From the NCBI GenBank assembly GCA_036338025.1, contig JAYZDB010000129.1, forward strand, positions 1 to 16,814: a stretch of DNA of 16,814 nt. The letters are read 5' to 3'. The position numbers and the translations under genes are program-made. This document shows, one piece after another, positions 1 to 7,470 of this stretch (position 1 is its first letter; each line of letters starts with the position of its first letter). The notes under the pieces are model-generated. The model was given only the letters and a program-made list of their open reading frames with translations. It made no database searches and was not told the DNA's origin. Source of the DNA: JAYZDB01 sp036338025 (GTDB lineage Bacteria; Planctomycetota; UBA1135; UBA2386).

Positions 1-2
1 TC

Positions 3-365
3 GACATCTCTGCGATGAAGCAGGCAGACGCCGTGAAGGCTGTTGAGCAAATGGTCCTCAGCGCCGAGCGCATGATCGACATGATGGCGCAGCGCGGCCA
101 GGCCGACGAGGCCGATGCCGTTGAGGCGAAGTTGGATAAGCTCCAAGACCTCGTCGATGACGGCAAGATGAAGGAAGGCCAGAAGCTCATCGAAGAGCTG
201 AAGACCAGCCTCGGTGGCGCCAGCCGGCGCGGCCGTGGTGGCGATCAGGGTAGCCAACGGCGCCGTCGTGGTGGCGATGCTGGCGGCGACGCTGGCGGTG
301 AGAGACGCCGTCGTGGTGGTGACACCGGGACTGGCGAAAAGAAGAAGGACGGGAAGATCAAGTAG
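3..365 (+). CDS. C-terminal part of a helical protein with an Arg/Gly-rich tail (5' end outside window)
   Basis: The reading frame is open to the left edge, and the first ATG (position 15) has no ribosome binding site, so this is probably the end of a longer gene, although a start at 15 cannot be excluded. The first ~65 visible residues are charged and predicted helical, rich in Ala, Asp, Glu and Lys. The last ~45 residues are low-complexity, with two near-identical RRRRGGD blocks separated by GG(D/E)-type spacers, ending in a Lys-rich tip. Such RG-rich tails are common in proteins that bind RNA or other polyanions; that role is inferred only from composition. I do not recognise the family. 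An intrinsic terminator follows 39 bases after the stop. Confidence 0.6.
   Translation, partial: DISAMKQADAVKAVEQMVLSAERMIDMMAQRGQADEADAVEAKLDKLQDLVDDGKMKEGQKLIEELKTSLGGASRRGRGGDQGSQRRRRGGDAGGDAGGERRRRGGDTGTGEKKKDGKIK
261..319 (+). repeat. Short direct repeat coding for RRRGG blocks
   Basis: The 14-base string CGCCGTCGTGGTGG occurs at 261-274 and again at 306-319 inside the Arg/Gly-rich tail, with GGC-GAC-type codons between. It looks like internal duplication of a low-complexity coding segment, a site prone to slippage. Confidence 0.7.
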
Positions 366-403
366 CTTCGCGTTCCTCGCTCCGTCCTGAGCGGAGTCCC
401 CAG

Positions 404-444
404 ACGGCCCCGGTTCGCATGGCGTACCGGGGCCGTTTGGTTTT
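404..444 (+). terminator. Intrinsic terminator, perfect 11-bp stem
   Basis: ACGGCCCCGGT (404-414) pairs perfectly with ACCGGGGCCGT (426-436) around an 11-base loop and is followed by TTGGTTTT. It lies between the Arg/Gly-tail gene and hyuB and separates the two transcription units, so hyuB needs its own promoter in the short gap or depends on read-through. Confidence 0.75.
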
Positions 445-471
445 GAGGCGGCTGGCCGTAGACTGCAAACG

Positions 472-2016
472 ATGGCCCTGGATCCGATCCGTCTGGAAGT
501 GTTCCAAAACCTCCTCGCCGCCGTGTGCGAGGAGAGTGGTGGGTTGCTGGGTCGCACTGCCATCAGCCCGAACATCCGCGAGCGGCGTGACTACTCCTGT
601 GCCCTGTTCGATGCCGACGCCCGACTGGTGGCGCAGGCCGCGCACATCCCTGTGCATCTCGGCAGTGCAGCAGATTCGGTTCGAGCCACGCTGCGACAGG
701 TCGACCTGGCTCGCGGAGACGTTGTCATCCTGAACGATCCATACGCGGGTGGTACCCACCTGCCTGACGTGACGATGGTCCGTCCGATCTTCCTGGCCAG
801 GTCGGGGCCGCCAACCTTCTTTGTTGTCAACCGCGCGCACCACGCCGACATCGGTGGCGCGGTGCCTGGCTCCATGGGGATCGCGGCGGACCTGATCGCC
901 GAGGGTCTGGTGATTCCACCGATCAAGTTCCGCACTGCGGAGGGTTACAACGACGACCTGCTGACCCTGTTATCTGCCAATGTGCGGAATCCGAACGAAC
1001 GGATCGTCGACTTTCAGGCGCAGGACGCAGCCTTGCTGTTGGCCGAGCAACGCTTGCGCCAACTGGTCGAAGAGCAGGGCCGAGCCACCACCATGGCCTA
1101 CTGCTCGCACCTGATGGATTACAGCGAGAAGATCGTCAAGGGTGTTCTCCGCTCGATCCCCGACGGCGAGTACCGGTCCGAAGACGCGATGGAAGATGAT
1201 GGTATGGGCAATGGCCCGTTTGTCATTCGTCTGGCCTTGCGCAAGCAGCGGGGCCTCCTTCACTTCGACTTCCGGGCCACCGATGGTCAGGCCGCCGGTG
1301 GCATCAACGCCAATCGGAGCATCGTCTTGGCCGCCTGTGTGTACACGGTGCGCTGCTTGTGTCCGGATCGCTTGCCGACCAACGAAGGCCTGTTTCGGCG
1401 CATCCGGGTCGAGACCACCCCGGGCACGCTGGTCGAGCCGCAGGCTCCCGCGCCGGTTGCCGGAGGAAATGTCGAGACCAGCCAGCGACTCGTGGATGTC
1501 TGCCTGCGCGCCGTGGCGCAGGTACTTCCGGAGATCGTGCCGGCGGGTTCTGCCGGCACGATGAGCAATGTGTCGATGGGCAATCGTGAGTTTGCGTTCT
1601 ACGAGACCTTGCCCGGTGGCGCTGGAGCGCTCGCCGGCCATGCGGGCACGTCTGCTGTGCAGACCCACATGACCAACACCCGGAACACACCGATCGAAGA
1701 GTTGGAGCGACAGTCGCCGGTTCGTATACGACGCCTGACGGTGCGTCGGGGTTCGGGTGGCAAGGCGAGGTGGTCCGGCGGTGATGGGATCGTCAAGGAA
1801 TACGAGGTGACTGCTCCGCTGATTCTCTCGCTGTTTGCCGATCGACACGGTGCCGGACCGTCCGGTTTGCGTGGCGGTGGGGACGGCAAGCCAGGCCGGG
1901 TTTCGATCGAACGCCAGGGTCGGCGCCGGACGGTTCCGGCCAAGGGCAGTCATCATCTGCATCCGGGCGATGTGGTTCGTATCGAGACGCCGGGTGGTGG
2001 AGGCCTCGGCGAATGA
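472..2016 (+). CDS. hyuB: Hydantoinase B/oxoprolinase family protein
   Basis: This 514-residue protein has the usual length and motifs of the HyuB family, which with HyuA performs ATP-dependent opening of hydantoin or 5-oxoproline-type rings, or the related acetone-carboxylase-type chemistry. Visible motifs are SCALFDADARLVAQAAHIP (residues 42-60) followed by VHLGS; NDPYAGGTHLPD (88-99); RAHHADIGG with PGSM (121-135), whose His and Asp residues are likely metal ligands; and a C-terminal glycine-rich end with tPGGGGLG. The start is the ATG giving MALDPIRLEV, which aligns with the usual DPxxLEV opening of the family. No hyuA lies beside it, so the exact substrate cannot be named. The stop overlaps the next gene by ATGA, suggesting co-translation with a small lipoprotein-like protein. 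Confidence 0.9.
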   Translation: MALDPIRLEVFQNLLAAVCEESGGLLGRTAISPNIRERRDYSCALFDADARLVAQAAHIPVHLGSAADSVRATLRQVDLARGDVVILNDPYAGGTHLPDVTMVRPIFLARSGPPTFFVVNRAHHADIGGAVPGSMGIAADLIAEGLVIPPIKFRTAEGYNDDLLTLLSANVRNPNERIVDFQAQDAALLLAEQRLRQLVEEQGRATTMAYCSHLMDYSEKIVKGVLRSIPDGEYRSEDAMEDDGMGNGPFVIRLALRKQRGLLHFDFRATDGQAAGGINANRSIVLAACVYTVRCLCPDRLPTNEGLFRRIRVETTPGTLVEPQAPAPVAGGNVETSQRLVDVCLRAVAQVLPEIVPAGSAGTMSNVSMGNREFAFYETLPGGAGALAGHAGTSAVQTHMTNTRNTPIEELERQSPVRIRRLTVRRGSGGKARWSGGDGIVKEYEVTAPLILSLFADRHGAGPSGLRGGGDGKPGRVSIERQGRRRTVPAKGSHHLHPGDVVRIETPGGGGLGE

Positions 2017-2414
2017 AACGCTGCCAGGTGATGGCCTGGTTGGTGCTTGGGTGTGGGTTCGGTGCTTGTGCGGTGGGCTATGAGCCAGCGCGGGTTTCGC
2101 ACTCGAGACCGTTGACCAGCGGCGATTTCGAGCAGGTAGCTGTTGTCCTGCGTGACCGCTACGGCGGTCTGTTGGTGTCGGATCAAGAGTCGTTCCGGCT
2201 GCAGACCGAATGGTCGTTGTTTCAACGCGGTGGCACCCCGGGCCGCCGGCGCGCGACCGTCTACCGTGGCGAGGACGAACAACTGCGGGTCCTGGTGGAG
2301 GTTTGCTACACCCGCCTGGGCTATGGCGGTCTTCCTGAGGTCACGCCCGTTGCCGGGGACCTTCGGGCCGAGGAGGAACTGGCCGGCGTTCTTGAACGCG
2401 CGCTCGCCAACTAG
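2013..2414 (+). CDS. Small putative lipoprotein or exported protein of unknown function
   Basis: The 133-residue product begins with a short basic start and a hydrophobic stretch (residues 6-18) with candidate lipidation cysteines at Cys14 (VLGC) and Cys19 (FGAC). Neither is a textbook lipobox, so lipoprotein versus plain secreted protein is uncertain. The mature part is charged and shows no motif I recognise. The ATG overlaps the hyuB stop (ATGA), which supports both the start and coupled expression. It ends 19 bases before the end of the convergent sigma-like gene. Confidence 0.7.
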   Translation: MKRCQVMAWLVLGCGFGACAVGYEPARVSHSRPLTSGDFEQVAVVLRDRYGGLLVSDQESFRLQTEWSLFQRGGTPGRRRATVYRGEDEQLRVLVEVCYTRLGYGGLPEVTPVAGDLRAEEELAGVLERALAN

Positions 2415-2433
2415 CCACTGGTGCGTTGCTCAT

Positions 2434-3471
2434 TCAGCCAGCCAGCGCCTGCCGGGCGGCGAGCAGGCGGGGATCGCGGTGGGGATGCCGGTCGAGGAGC
2501 CATCGGGCGGCGGCGCTTCGTCCACGGAACTGCAAGAGACGGGCACGCGCCAACAGGATCCGCACGGGTTCCGCGTCGGTGTGCCGGGCCGCGCGTAGGG
2601 CGTGGCTGGCGGCGGTCAGATTGCCTTCGGACAGCGCGGCTTCGAATAGCCACAGTTGGACCGCCGCGGAATCGGGTCGTAGAGACGCAGCGTCGCCCAG
2701 GATCAGGAGCGGCGAGCGGCGGAGGTGGCCTCGGCGGTAGTGGGACAGCACGGACTTGATATCAGCGGGCAACGGTCGGCTGCCAATCGCGTCGCGCAGT
2801 TTGCGGATGCGTCGAATGCGACCGGCGGGGTCGGGACGCCGACGCCGTGGCTCACCGTGCACGTGTACGAGCTGGGCATCCCGCAGCAGGTCTGCGGCCA
2901 GCCCGACCAGGGCCTCGACCAGGCGTTGGCGCCAGAATTCGAGGCACTCGTCGTCGAATCCCAGGTTGGCGGCGATCTCCCCCCAGGCGTGCTTGAAGGT
3001 GCCATCCCGAAGACCGAGGTTTAGAGCGGATTGGCGCGAGTTGATTCTCCCGTTCTTGAGATAGGCGGCGCTGCCCTGGAGCTGACGAAGGAAGTGTCGC
3101 TGGGTCGGTGGGAGATCCAGTCCACACGCGTCGACCGGATCCGTCTCGACCTGGCTGGGGCTCTCGCCTTCGGTACTGACGTATTCCACCGCGACGTCAT
3201 GGTCGCGGCGCCGTTCGGATCGGATGTGCTGCCGATACACGCACCGTTCCAGCAGCCGTAGCCAGCGGGTGTGGCGTTCACGCTCCGGCAAGCCGACGAT
3301 TTTCTCGCCGTGTTGGATGCAATCCAGGAACAGCTCCTGGGATAGATCTTCGATCAGGTCGGCGTGTCGGTTCGGATCGAGGCCCTTCCAAAGCAGGAGC
3401 TTGCGCAGCAATCCGGGCAGGACCCGGGCACGAAACGGTTCGAGCAGCTGGATCGCGCGTCGATGGGGCAT
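2434..3471 (-). CDS. Divergent sigma-70-like protein with TPR-like C-terminal tail
   Basis: The 345-residue product has an N-terminal part that resembles region 2 of ECF-type sigma factors: DLIEDLSQELFL (residues 38-49) matches the usual aDLxQexfl pattern, and TRWLRLLERCVYRQHIRSER (68-87) matches the fxxWLxxiarnxxxdxxR segment. Residues 120-171 (LPPTQRHFLRQL, then LGLRDGTFKHAWGEIAANLG) look like a region 4 helix-turn-helix. Residues ~235-345 are alanine- and leucine-rich helices in a TPR-like arrangement (for example LWLFEAALSEGNLTAASHAL). Family assignment is by motif resemblance and is moderate. It is divergent from purA across a 134-base gap and may control itself or its neighbours. No ribosome binding site is evident before the ATG. 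Confidence 0.55.
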   Translation of the reverse strand: MPHRRAIQLLEPFRARVLPGLLRKLLLWKGLDPNRHADLIEDLSQELFLDCIQHGEKIVGLPERERHTRWLRLLERCVYRQHIRSERRRDHDVAVEYVSTEGESPSQVETDPVDACGLDLPPTQRHFLRQLQGSAAYLKNGRINSRQSALNLGLRDGTFKHAWGEIAANLGFDDECLEFWRQRLVEALVGLAADLLRDAQLVHVHGEPRRRRPDPAGRIRRIRKLRDAIGSRPLPADIKSVLSHYRRGHLRRSPLLILGDAASLRPDSAAVQLWLFEAALSEGNLTAASHALRAARHTDAEPVRILLARARLLQFRGRSAAARWLLDRHPHRDPRLLAARQALAG

Positions 3472-3503
3472 GGAATCTGGCAGCTTAGCACGATATCGAT
3501 AGG

Positions 3504-3536
3504 CCGAAATAAGAATTCGCTAAACCGAAAGATAAG
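3504..3536. promoter_or_regulatory. Direct repeats CCGAAA(GA)TAAG spaced 21 bp in divergent promoter region
   Basis: CCGAAATAAG (3504-3513) and CCGAAAGATAAG (3525-3536) start 21 bases apart, two helical turns, in an AT-richer island between the sigma-like gene and purA. The palindrome CGATATCG lies beside them at 3491-3498. The spacing and place suggest a protein binding site or a tandem promoter element. This is inference only. Confidence 0.35.
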
Positions 3537-3551
3537 ACCGGCAGATCGGAC

Positions 3552-3579
3552 TTCTTCCCTGGCACGGCCACGCTATGCT
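3552..3579 (+). promoter_or_regulatory. Candidate promoter for purA
   Basis: TTCTTC (3552-3557) and TATGCT (3574-3579) are separated by 16 bases and end 26 bases before the purA ATG. The -10-like hexamer is reasonable; the -35 match is weak. No clear Shine-Dalgarno follows. Confidence 0.35.
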
Positions 3580-3605
3580 CCGACCTTTTCGGCATCTGCC
3601 AATCC

Positions 3606-4880
3606 ATGACCACAGCTTGTGTTACCGGCCTCCTGTGGGGCGATGAGGGCAAGGGCAAGATCATCGATCTGCTCTCCGAGGACGCGGAATTCGTCGTCCG
3701 ATACGGTGGTGGTCACAACGCCGGGCACACGCTTGTGCACGAGGGCGAACGGATGGTTCTGCACCTTGTGCCGTGTGGAATTCGACGGCCGTTGGTCACC
3801 AACGTCATTGCCAACGGGGTTGTGATCGATCCGTTCCACCTGGCCGAGGAGTTGGCGAGCTTGCGTGCGAGCGGCTTCGATCTCCGGCTCGGTGAGAACC
3901 TCATGATCTCCGAGCGCTGTCACGTCATCCTGCCGTCGCATCGCCAACTGGACTGCGCCGCCGAGTCGATGCGTGGAACCGGCAAGATCGGCACTACAGG
4001 TCGGGGGATCGGTCCTACCTATGGGGACCGTGCCAGCCGGCTGGGCCTGCGCATGGGAGACCTCATCCGCCCCGACAACCTGCGCCTCGGCATTGCGCGT
4101 TTGCTCGCCGAAAAGAACCCGGTGCTCGAGGCCTTCGGTCTCGGACCGATCAATGCCGACGAACTGCATCACGACCTGCTGATGCTCGGCGAGCAGTTCG
4201 CGGCTGGCATTGTGGATACCGGTCTGCTGCTTCGCCGTGCGGTTCGGGATGGGCGAAAGATCTTGATGGAGGGGGCCCAGGGCGTGCTTCTGGATGTGGA
4301 TCACGGCACCTATCCCTTTGTCACCTCCTCCAATGCCTCCACCTGCGGGATCGCCTCGGGGACCGGCATGGCACCAGCGACCATCGGTACCACGCATGGT
4401 GTCGTGAAGGCGTATGCGACGCGTGTGGGCGAGGGGCCATTCCCCACGGAGCTCGAAGGCGACATGGCCAACCGCTTGCGCGAGGCAGGTAATGAGTTTG
4501 GATCCACGACTGGGCGGCCGCGACGCTGCGGCTGGTTCGACGCTGTGGCGGTGCGGTATGCAGTCGACGTTGCCGGTGCCGACAAGATGGTGATGACGAA
4601 CCTCGATGTACTTTCCGGCTTCGATCCGCTGCCCGTCTGCACGGCCTACCGCCTGGCAGATGGCAGTACGACCGATTGTTTTCCGGCCTTCGACCTCGAC
4701 AAGGTAGAACCTGTCTATCAGGAGTTGCCGGGCTTCTCCGAAGATGTCACCGGAGTCCGGAGGTTCGAGGATCTGCCGGCTGCCGCCCGTGATTATGTCG
4801 AGGAGATCGAGCGACTCATCGGTATCTCATCCGCCGTGGTCTCGGTAGGCCCCGGCCGCGACCAGGTCATTCGGAAGTGA
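3606..4880 (+). CDS. purA: Adenylosuccinate synthase
   Basis: PurA joins IMP and aspartate using GTP to make adenylosuccinate, the committed step to AMP, in the cytoplasm. The 424-residue length is normal. Visible are the P-loop WGDEGKGK (residues 11-18) with catalytic Asp13, GGHNAGHT with catalytic His41, TGRGIGPTYGDR, EGAQGVLLDVDHGTYPFVT in the IMP site, VGEGPFPTEL, the STTGRPRR aspartate-site loop (300-307) and SVGPGRDQ near the end. The residues before the P-loop are GLL rather than the common GxQ. The gene opens a tight cluster: its stop overlaps the uppS start by GTGA. It is divergent from the sigma-like gene, with a candidate promoter in the gap. Confidence 0.97.
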   Translation: MTTACVTGLLWGDEGKGKIIDLLSEDAEFVVRYGGGHNAGHTLVHEGERMVLHLVPCGIRRPLVTNVIANGVVIDPFHLAEELASLRASGFDLRLGENLMISERCHVILPSHRQLDCAAESMRGTGKIGTTGRGIGPTYGDRASRLGLRMGDLIRPDNLRLGIARLLAEKNPVLEAFGLGPINADELHHDLLMLGEQFAAGIVDTGLLLRRAVRDGRKILMEGAQGVLLDVDHGTYPFVTSSNASTCGIASGTGMAPATIGTTHGVVKAYATRVGEGPFPTELEGDMANRLREAGNEFGSTTGRPRRCGWFDAVAVRYAVDVAGADKMVMTNLDVLSGFDPLPVCTAYRLADGSTTDCFPAFDLDKVEPVYQELPGFSEDVTGVRRFEDLPAAARDYVEEIERLIGISSAVVSVGPGRDQVIRK

Positions 4881-5617
4881 GCCAAGCCAAGCCATCGCAA
4901 CCACCCCCGGATCTGACGGTGCCCAGGTCGGTTGCCATCATCATGGACGGCAACGGGCGTTGGGCGCGGGAGCGAGGGTTCGAGCGGGTCATGGGGCACG
5001 AGCGCGGTGCCACTGCGGTTCGTGAGACAGTGGAACAGTGCGCGGAACTCGGGGTCGAGGCACTGACTCTGTACGCGTTCTCCGAAGAGAATTGGCAGCG
5101 GCCGCGGATCGAGATCAAGTTCCTGATGGGACTGCTCAAGCGCTTCCTGGTGAAGGAGCGCGACAACCTGATGCGGAACGACATTCGCCTGGTGCACGCC
5201 GGCCGGCGCGACCGCATACCGGATGCTGTCCTGGCAGAGTTGGACCGGACCATTGAGATGTCGAAAGATAACGGCGGGATGACCCTGTGCTTGGCGATTT
5301 CGTACGGCGGGCGGGCCGAACTCACCGATGCAGTCAGTGCGATTGCCGAGGCGGTGCGTAGTGGTAGCCTCGCTCCCGAGGACATCGACGAAGCCTTGAT
5401 ATCCCACTACCTTTACCAACCGCACCTTCCGGACCCTGACTTGTTGGTTCGTACCGCCAGCGAGATGCGGGTCAGCAACTTCCTGCTGTGGCAGATCAGC
5501 TATGCTGAGATCTACGTTACCGACGTCTGCTGGCCAGACTTTCGCAAGGAACACCTCTGGGAGGCGTTCCTTGAGTTTGGCAAGCGCACCCGCAAATTTG
5601 GCGCGGTGAAACCCTAA
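4877..5617 (+). CDS. uppS: Isoprenyl transferase (undecaprenyl diphosphate synthase)
   Basis: UppS extends farnesyl diphosphate with isopentenyl diphosphate in cis to make the C55 carrier for peptidoglycan and surface glycans. The 246 residues show the IIMDGNGRWA motif (21-30) with catalytic Asp24, GHERGA, LTLYAFSEENW (64-74), SYGGRAEL (142-149) and RTASEMRVSNFLLWQISYAE (192-211), followed by TDVCWPDF. The common RTSGE or RTGGE is RTASE here, a mild change in the diphosphate-binding region. The GTG start overlaps the purA stop (GTGA), which fixes the start and implies translational coupling. Confidence 0.96.
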   Translation: MSQAKPSQPPPDLTVPRSVAIIMDGNGRWARERGFERVMGHERGATAVRETVEQCAELGVEALTLYAFSEENWQRPRIEIKFLMGLLKRFLVKERDNLMRNDIRLVHAGRRDRIPDAVLAELDRTIEMSKDNGGMTLCLAISYGGRAELTDAVSAIAEAVRSGSLAPEDIDEALISHYLYQPHLPDPDLLVRTASEMRVSNFLLWQISYAEIYVTDVCWPDFRKEHLWEAFLEFGKRTRKFGAVKP

Positions 5618-5628
5618 CGGTCAGCGAT

Positions 5629-6513
5629 ATGGGCAAGAGCGAACTCGGCACCCGCTTCATCATCGGACCGATCTTGTTGCTCATTACCGCTGGGCTCTAC
5701 TACTCGGACACCCACGGGACACAGGGCTACGCGTCAGCTGCCGTGCTCGCCTTGTTGTCGGTGGCGGCGGTAGCAGAATTCACCGGGATGTTTCGACAGG
5801 CGGGGTTCCCGGTGGCGGCGGGCTTGTTGATGCTCGTCACCCTCGCGCTGCACGCATCGGCCTTCTTCTTTGGATGGACAGCCATCGACAGGGAACTCTA
5901 CCCGCCGGTGATCGGGACGATGGCGTTGCTATTTCCGCTGGCGCTCCGAGGGCTGGCGCCCCGGAGAATGGGCAAGGGATTGGAGGAAATGGGCGGCACC
6001 CTGCTGGGTTTCATCTTGCTGGCCTGGCCGATGTACTTGGCGCAGGGCATCGCGCTGCGTCATGTCGAGTCGTTGTTTTTTGTGGTCCTGGTCTGCAAAT
6101 TCGGGGACATCGGTGGCTATCTGTTCGGGATGGCTTTTGGGCGTCACAAACTCATTCCCCACATCAGTCCTGGCAAGACCATCCAGGGTTCCGTGGGCAG
6201 CCTCCTGGCGTCGTGTGGGATGGCTGTATGGTTGAGCCCGATCCTCCTGTTCCAGGAAGTCGAGAAGGTCACCGGCAATGCTGACCCAATCGTAGGGGGC
6301 CTCGATGTAACATTGTTGGGCGCGATCCTGATCGGGATCATGCTCAACTGCACGGCTCAGATCGGTGACCTGGTCGAGTCGCTTCTCAAGCGCCGTTGCA
6401 AGGTCAAGGATTCTTCCAGGATGCTCCCGGCACATGGAGGGGTTCTTGATCTGACCGACAGTCTGCTATTTTCCTTCCCGGCCTATCTCCTCATTCTGAC
6501 GATCCAGACTTGA
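5629..6513 (+). CDS. cdsA: Phosphatidate cytidylyltransferase (CDP-diacylglycerol synthase)
   Basis: CdsA is an inner-membrane enzyme that makes CDP-diacylglycerol from phosphatidate and CTP for phospholipid synthesis. The 294 residues contain about eight hydrophobic segments and the family pattern CKFGDIGGYLFG (156-167), HISPGKTIQG (178-187) and the C-terminal signature SLLKRRCKVKDS with PAHGGVLDLTDSL (251-279). The usual Asp-Arg of the signature is Asp274-Leu275 here. The gene starts 11 bases after uppS, the usual uppS-cdsA pairing. Its TGA overlaps the TTG start of phoH. Confidence 0.95.
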   Translation: MGKSELGTRFIIGPILLLITAGLYYSDTHGTQGYASAAVLALLSVAAVAEFTGMFRQAGFPVAAGLLMLVTLALHASAFFFGWTAIDRELYPPVIGTMALLFPLALRGLAPRRMGKGLEEMGGTLLGFILLAWPMYLAQGIALRHVESLFFVVLVCKFGDIGGYLFGMAFGRHKLIPHISPGKTIQGSVGSLLASCGMAVWLSPILLFQEVEKVTGNADPIVGGLDVTLLGAILIGIMLNCTAQIGDLVESLLKRRCKVKDSSRMLPAHGGVLDLTDSLLFSFPAYLLILTIQT

Positions 6514-7466
6514 AAGACGAACCCCTACCCGGCGAAGACATCCCCCTTGAGAATATCGAGGAGGCGCGAGCCCTGCTGGGACCTTTGGATGGCAATGCCC
6601 GACTGATCCTGGATCTACATGGTGTGCATCTCCTGACCCGCGAGGGCGGCCTCAGACTGATGGGCGAACCCCGTGAGGTTGGCCTGGTCCGCAAGGTGCT
6701 CGAGGAGAATCTCGAGAAGCTGCGCGCCGGTGAGCAGGTCCCATCGGCGGAGATCGGGGAGCAACTGCGCGTTGCGGACATCACTGGAACGATGGTGGCA
6801 GGTGCTGCCGACGGACGGCTTGCGAACCACGTGACGACCAGGGTCCAGGCGCGGACCGAGGGACAGGCCAGGTATCTGCGTGACCTCGCCGACAACGACG
6901 TGGTGTTCGCTGTCGGTCCGGCGGGTACCGGCAAGACCTACCTGGCAGTGGCAGAGGCAGTGCGCGCTGCCAAGGCTGGCGAGGTGCGACGAATCGTGCT
7001 GGTGCGGCCGGCGGTGGAGGCTGGCGAAAAACTCGGGTTCTTGCCCGGCGACTTTCAGGCCAAGGTGGATCCTTACATGCGTCCGATCTACGACGCCTTG
7101 CAGGACCTGCTCGAACCTGGTCAGCGTGAGCGTTACCTTGAGACCGAGGTCATCGAGATCTGTCCGCTTGCGTACATGCGTGGCAGGACGCTGAATCAGG
7201 CCTACGTCATTCTCGACGAGGCGCAGAACACCACCATTCCACAGATGATGATGTTCCTCACCCGGCTCGGTGAGCATTCGAAAATGGTGGTGACTGGCGA
7301 CCCGAGCCAGATCGATCTGCCACAGGGTGTGCAGTCCGGATTGATCGATGCGATACGCCGGCTGAAGTCCGTTGCCGGAATACGGGTCAGCAAGCTGAGC
7401 CGCGAAGATATCGTGCGCCACCAGATCGTACAACGGATCCTCGCTGCCTACAGCGAGAAAGGCTGA
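6510..7466 (+). CDS. phoH: PhoH-like (YbeZ-type) ATPase
   Basis: This 318-residue cytoplasmic ATPase belongs to the PhoH family, which works with YbeY in RNA and ribosome maintenance. The N-terminal ~75 residues look like the family's small KH-like domain. Then come TEGQARYL (117-124), Walker A GPAGTGKT (136-143), VRPAVEAGEKLGFLPGD (165-181) and Walker B AYVILDEAQN (231-240), then TGDPSQIDLP. The start is taken as TTG at 6510, which overlaps the cdsA stop (TTGA); no ATG or GTG occurs before the conserved N-terminal domain, and a TTG at 6585 is the only near alternative. The adjacent ybeY, four bases downstream, is the classic partner. Confidence 0.93.
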   Translation: MKDEPLPGEDIPLENIEEARALLGPLDGNARLILDLHGVHLLTREGGLRLMGEPREVGLVRKVLEENLEKLRAGEQVPSAEIGEQLRVADITGTMVAGAADGRLANHVTTRVQARTEGQARYLRDLADNDVVFAVGPAGTGKTYLAVAEAVRAAKAGEVRRIVLVRPAVEAGEKLGFLPGDFQAKVDPYMRPIYDALQDLLEPGQRERYLETEVIEICPLAYMRGRTLNQAYVILDEAQNTTIPQMMMFLTRLGEHSKMVVTGDPSQIDLPQGVQSGLIDAIRRLKSVAGIRVSKLSREDIVRHQIVQRILAAYSEKG

Positions 7467-7470
7467 CCCG

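Noticed and set aside
970..1962. 330-codon open frame on the minus strand inside hyuB
   Set aside because: It mirrors the strongly supported hyuB frame, has no recognisable motif and arises from GC-rich codon bias.
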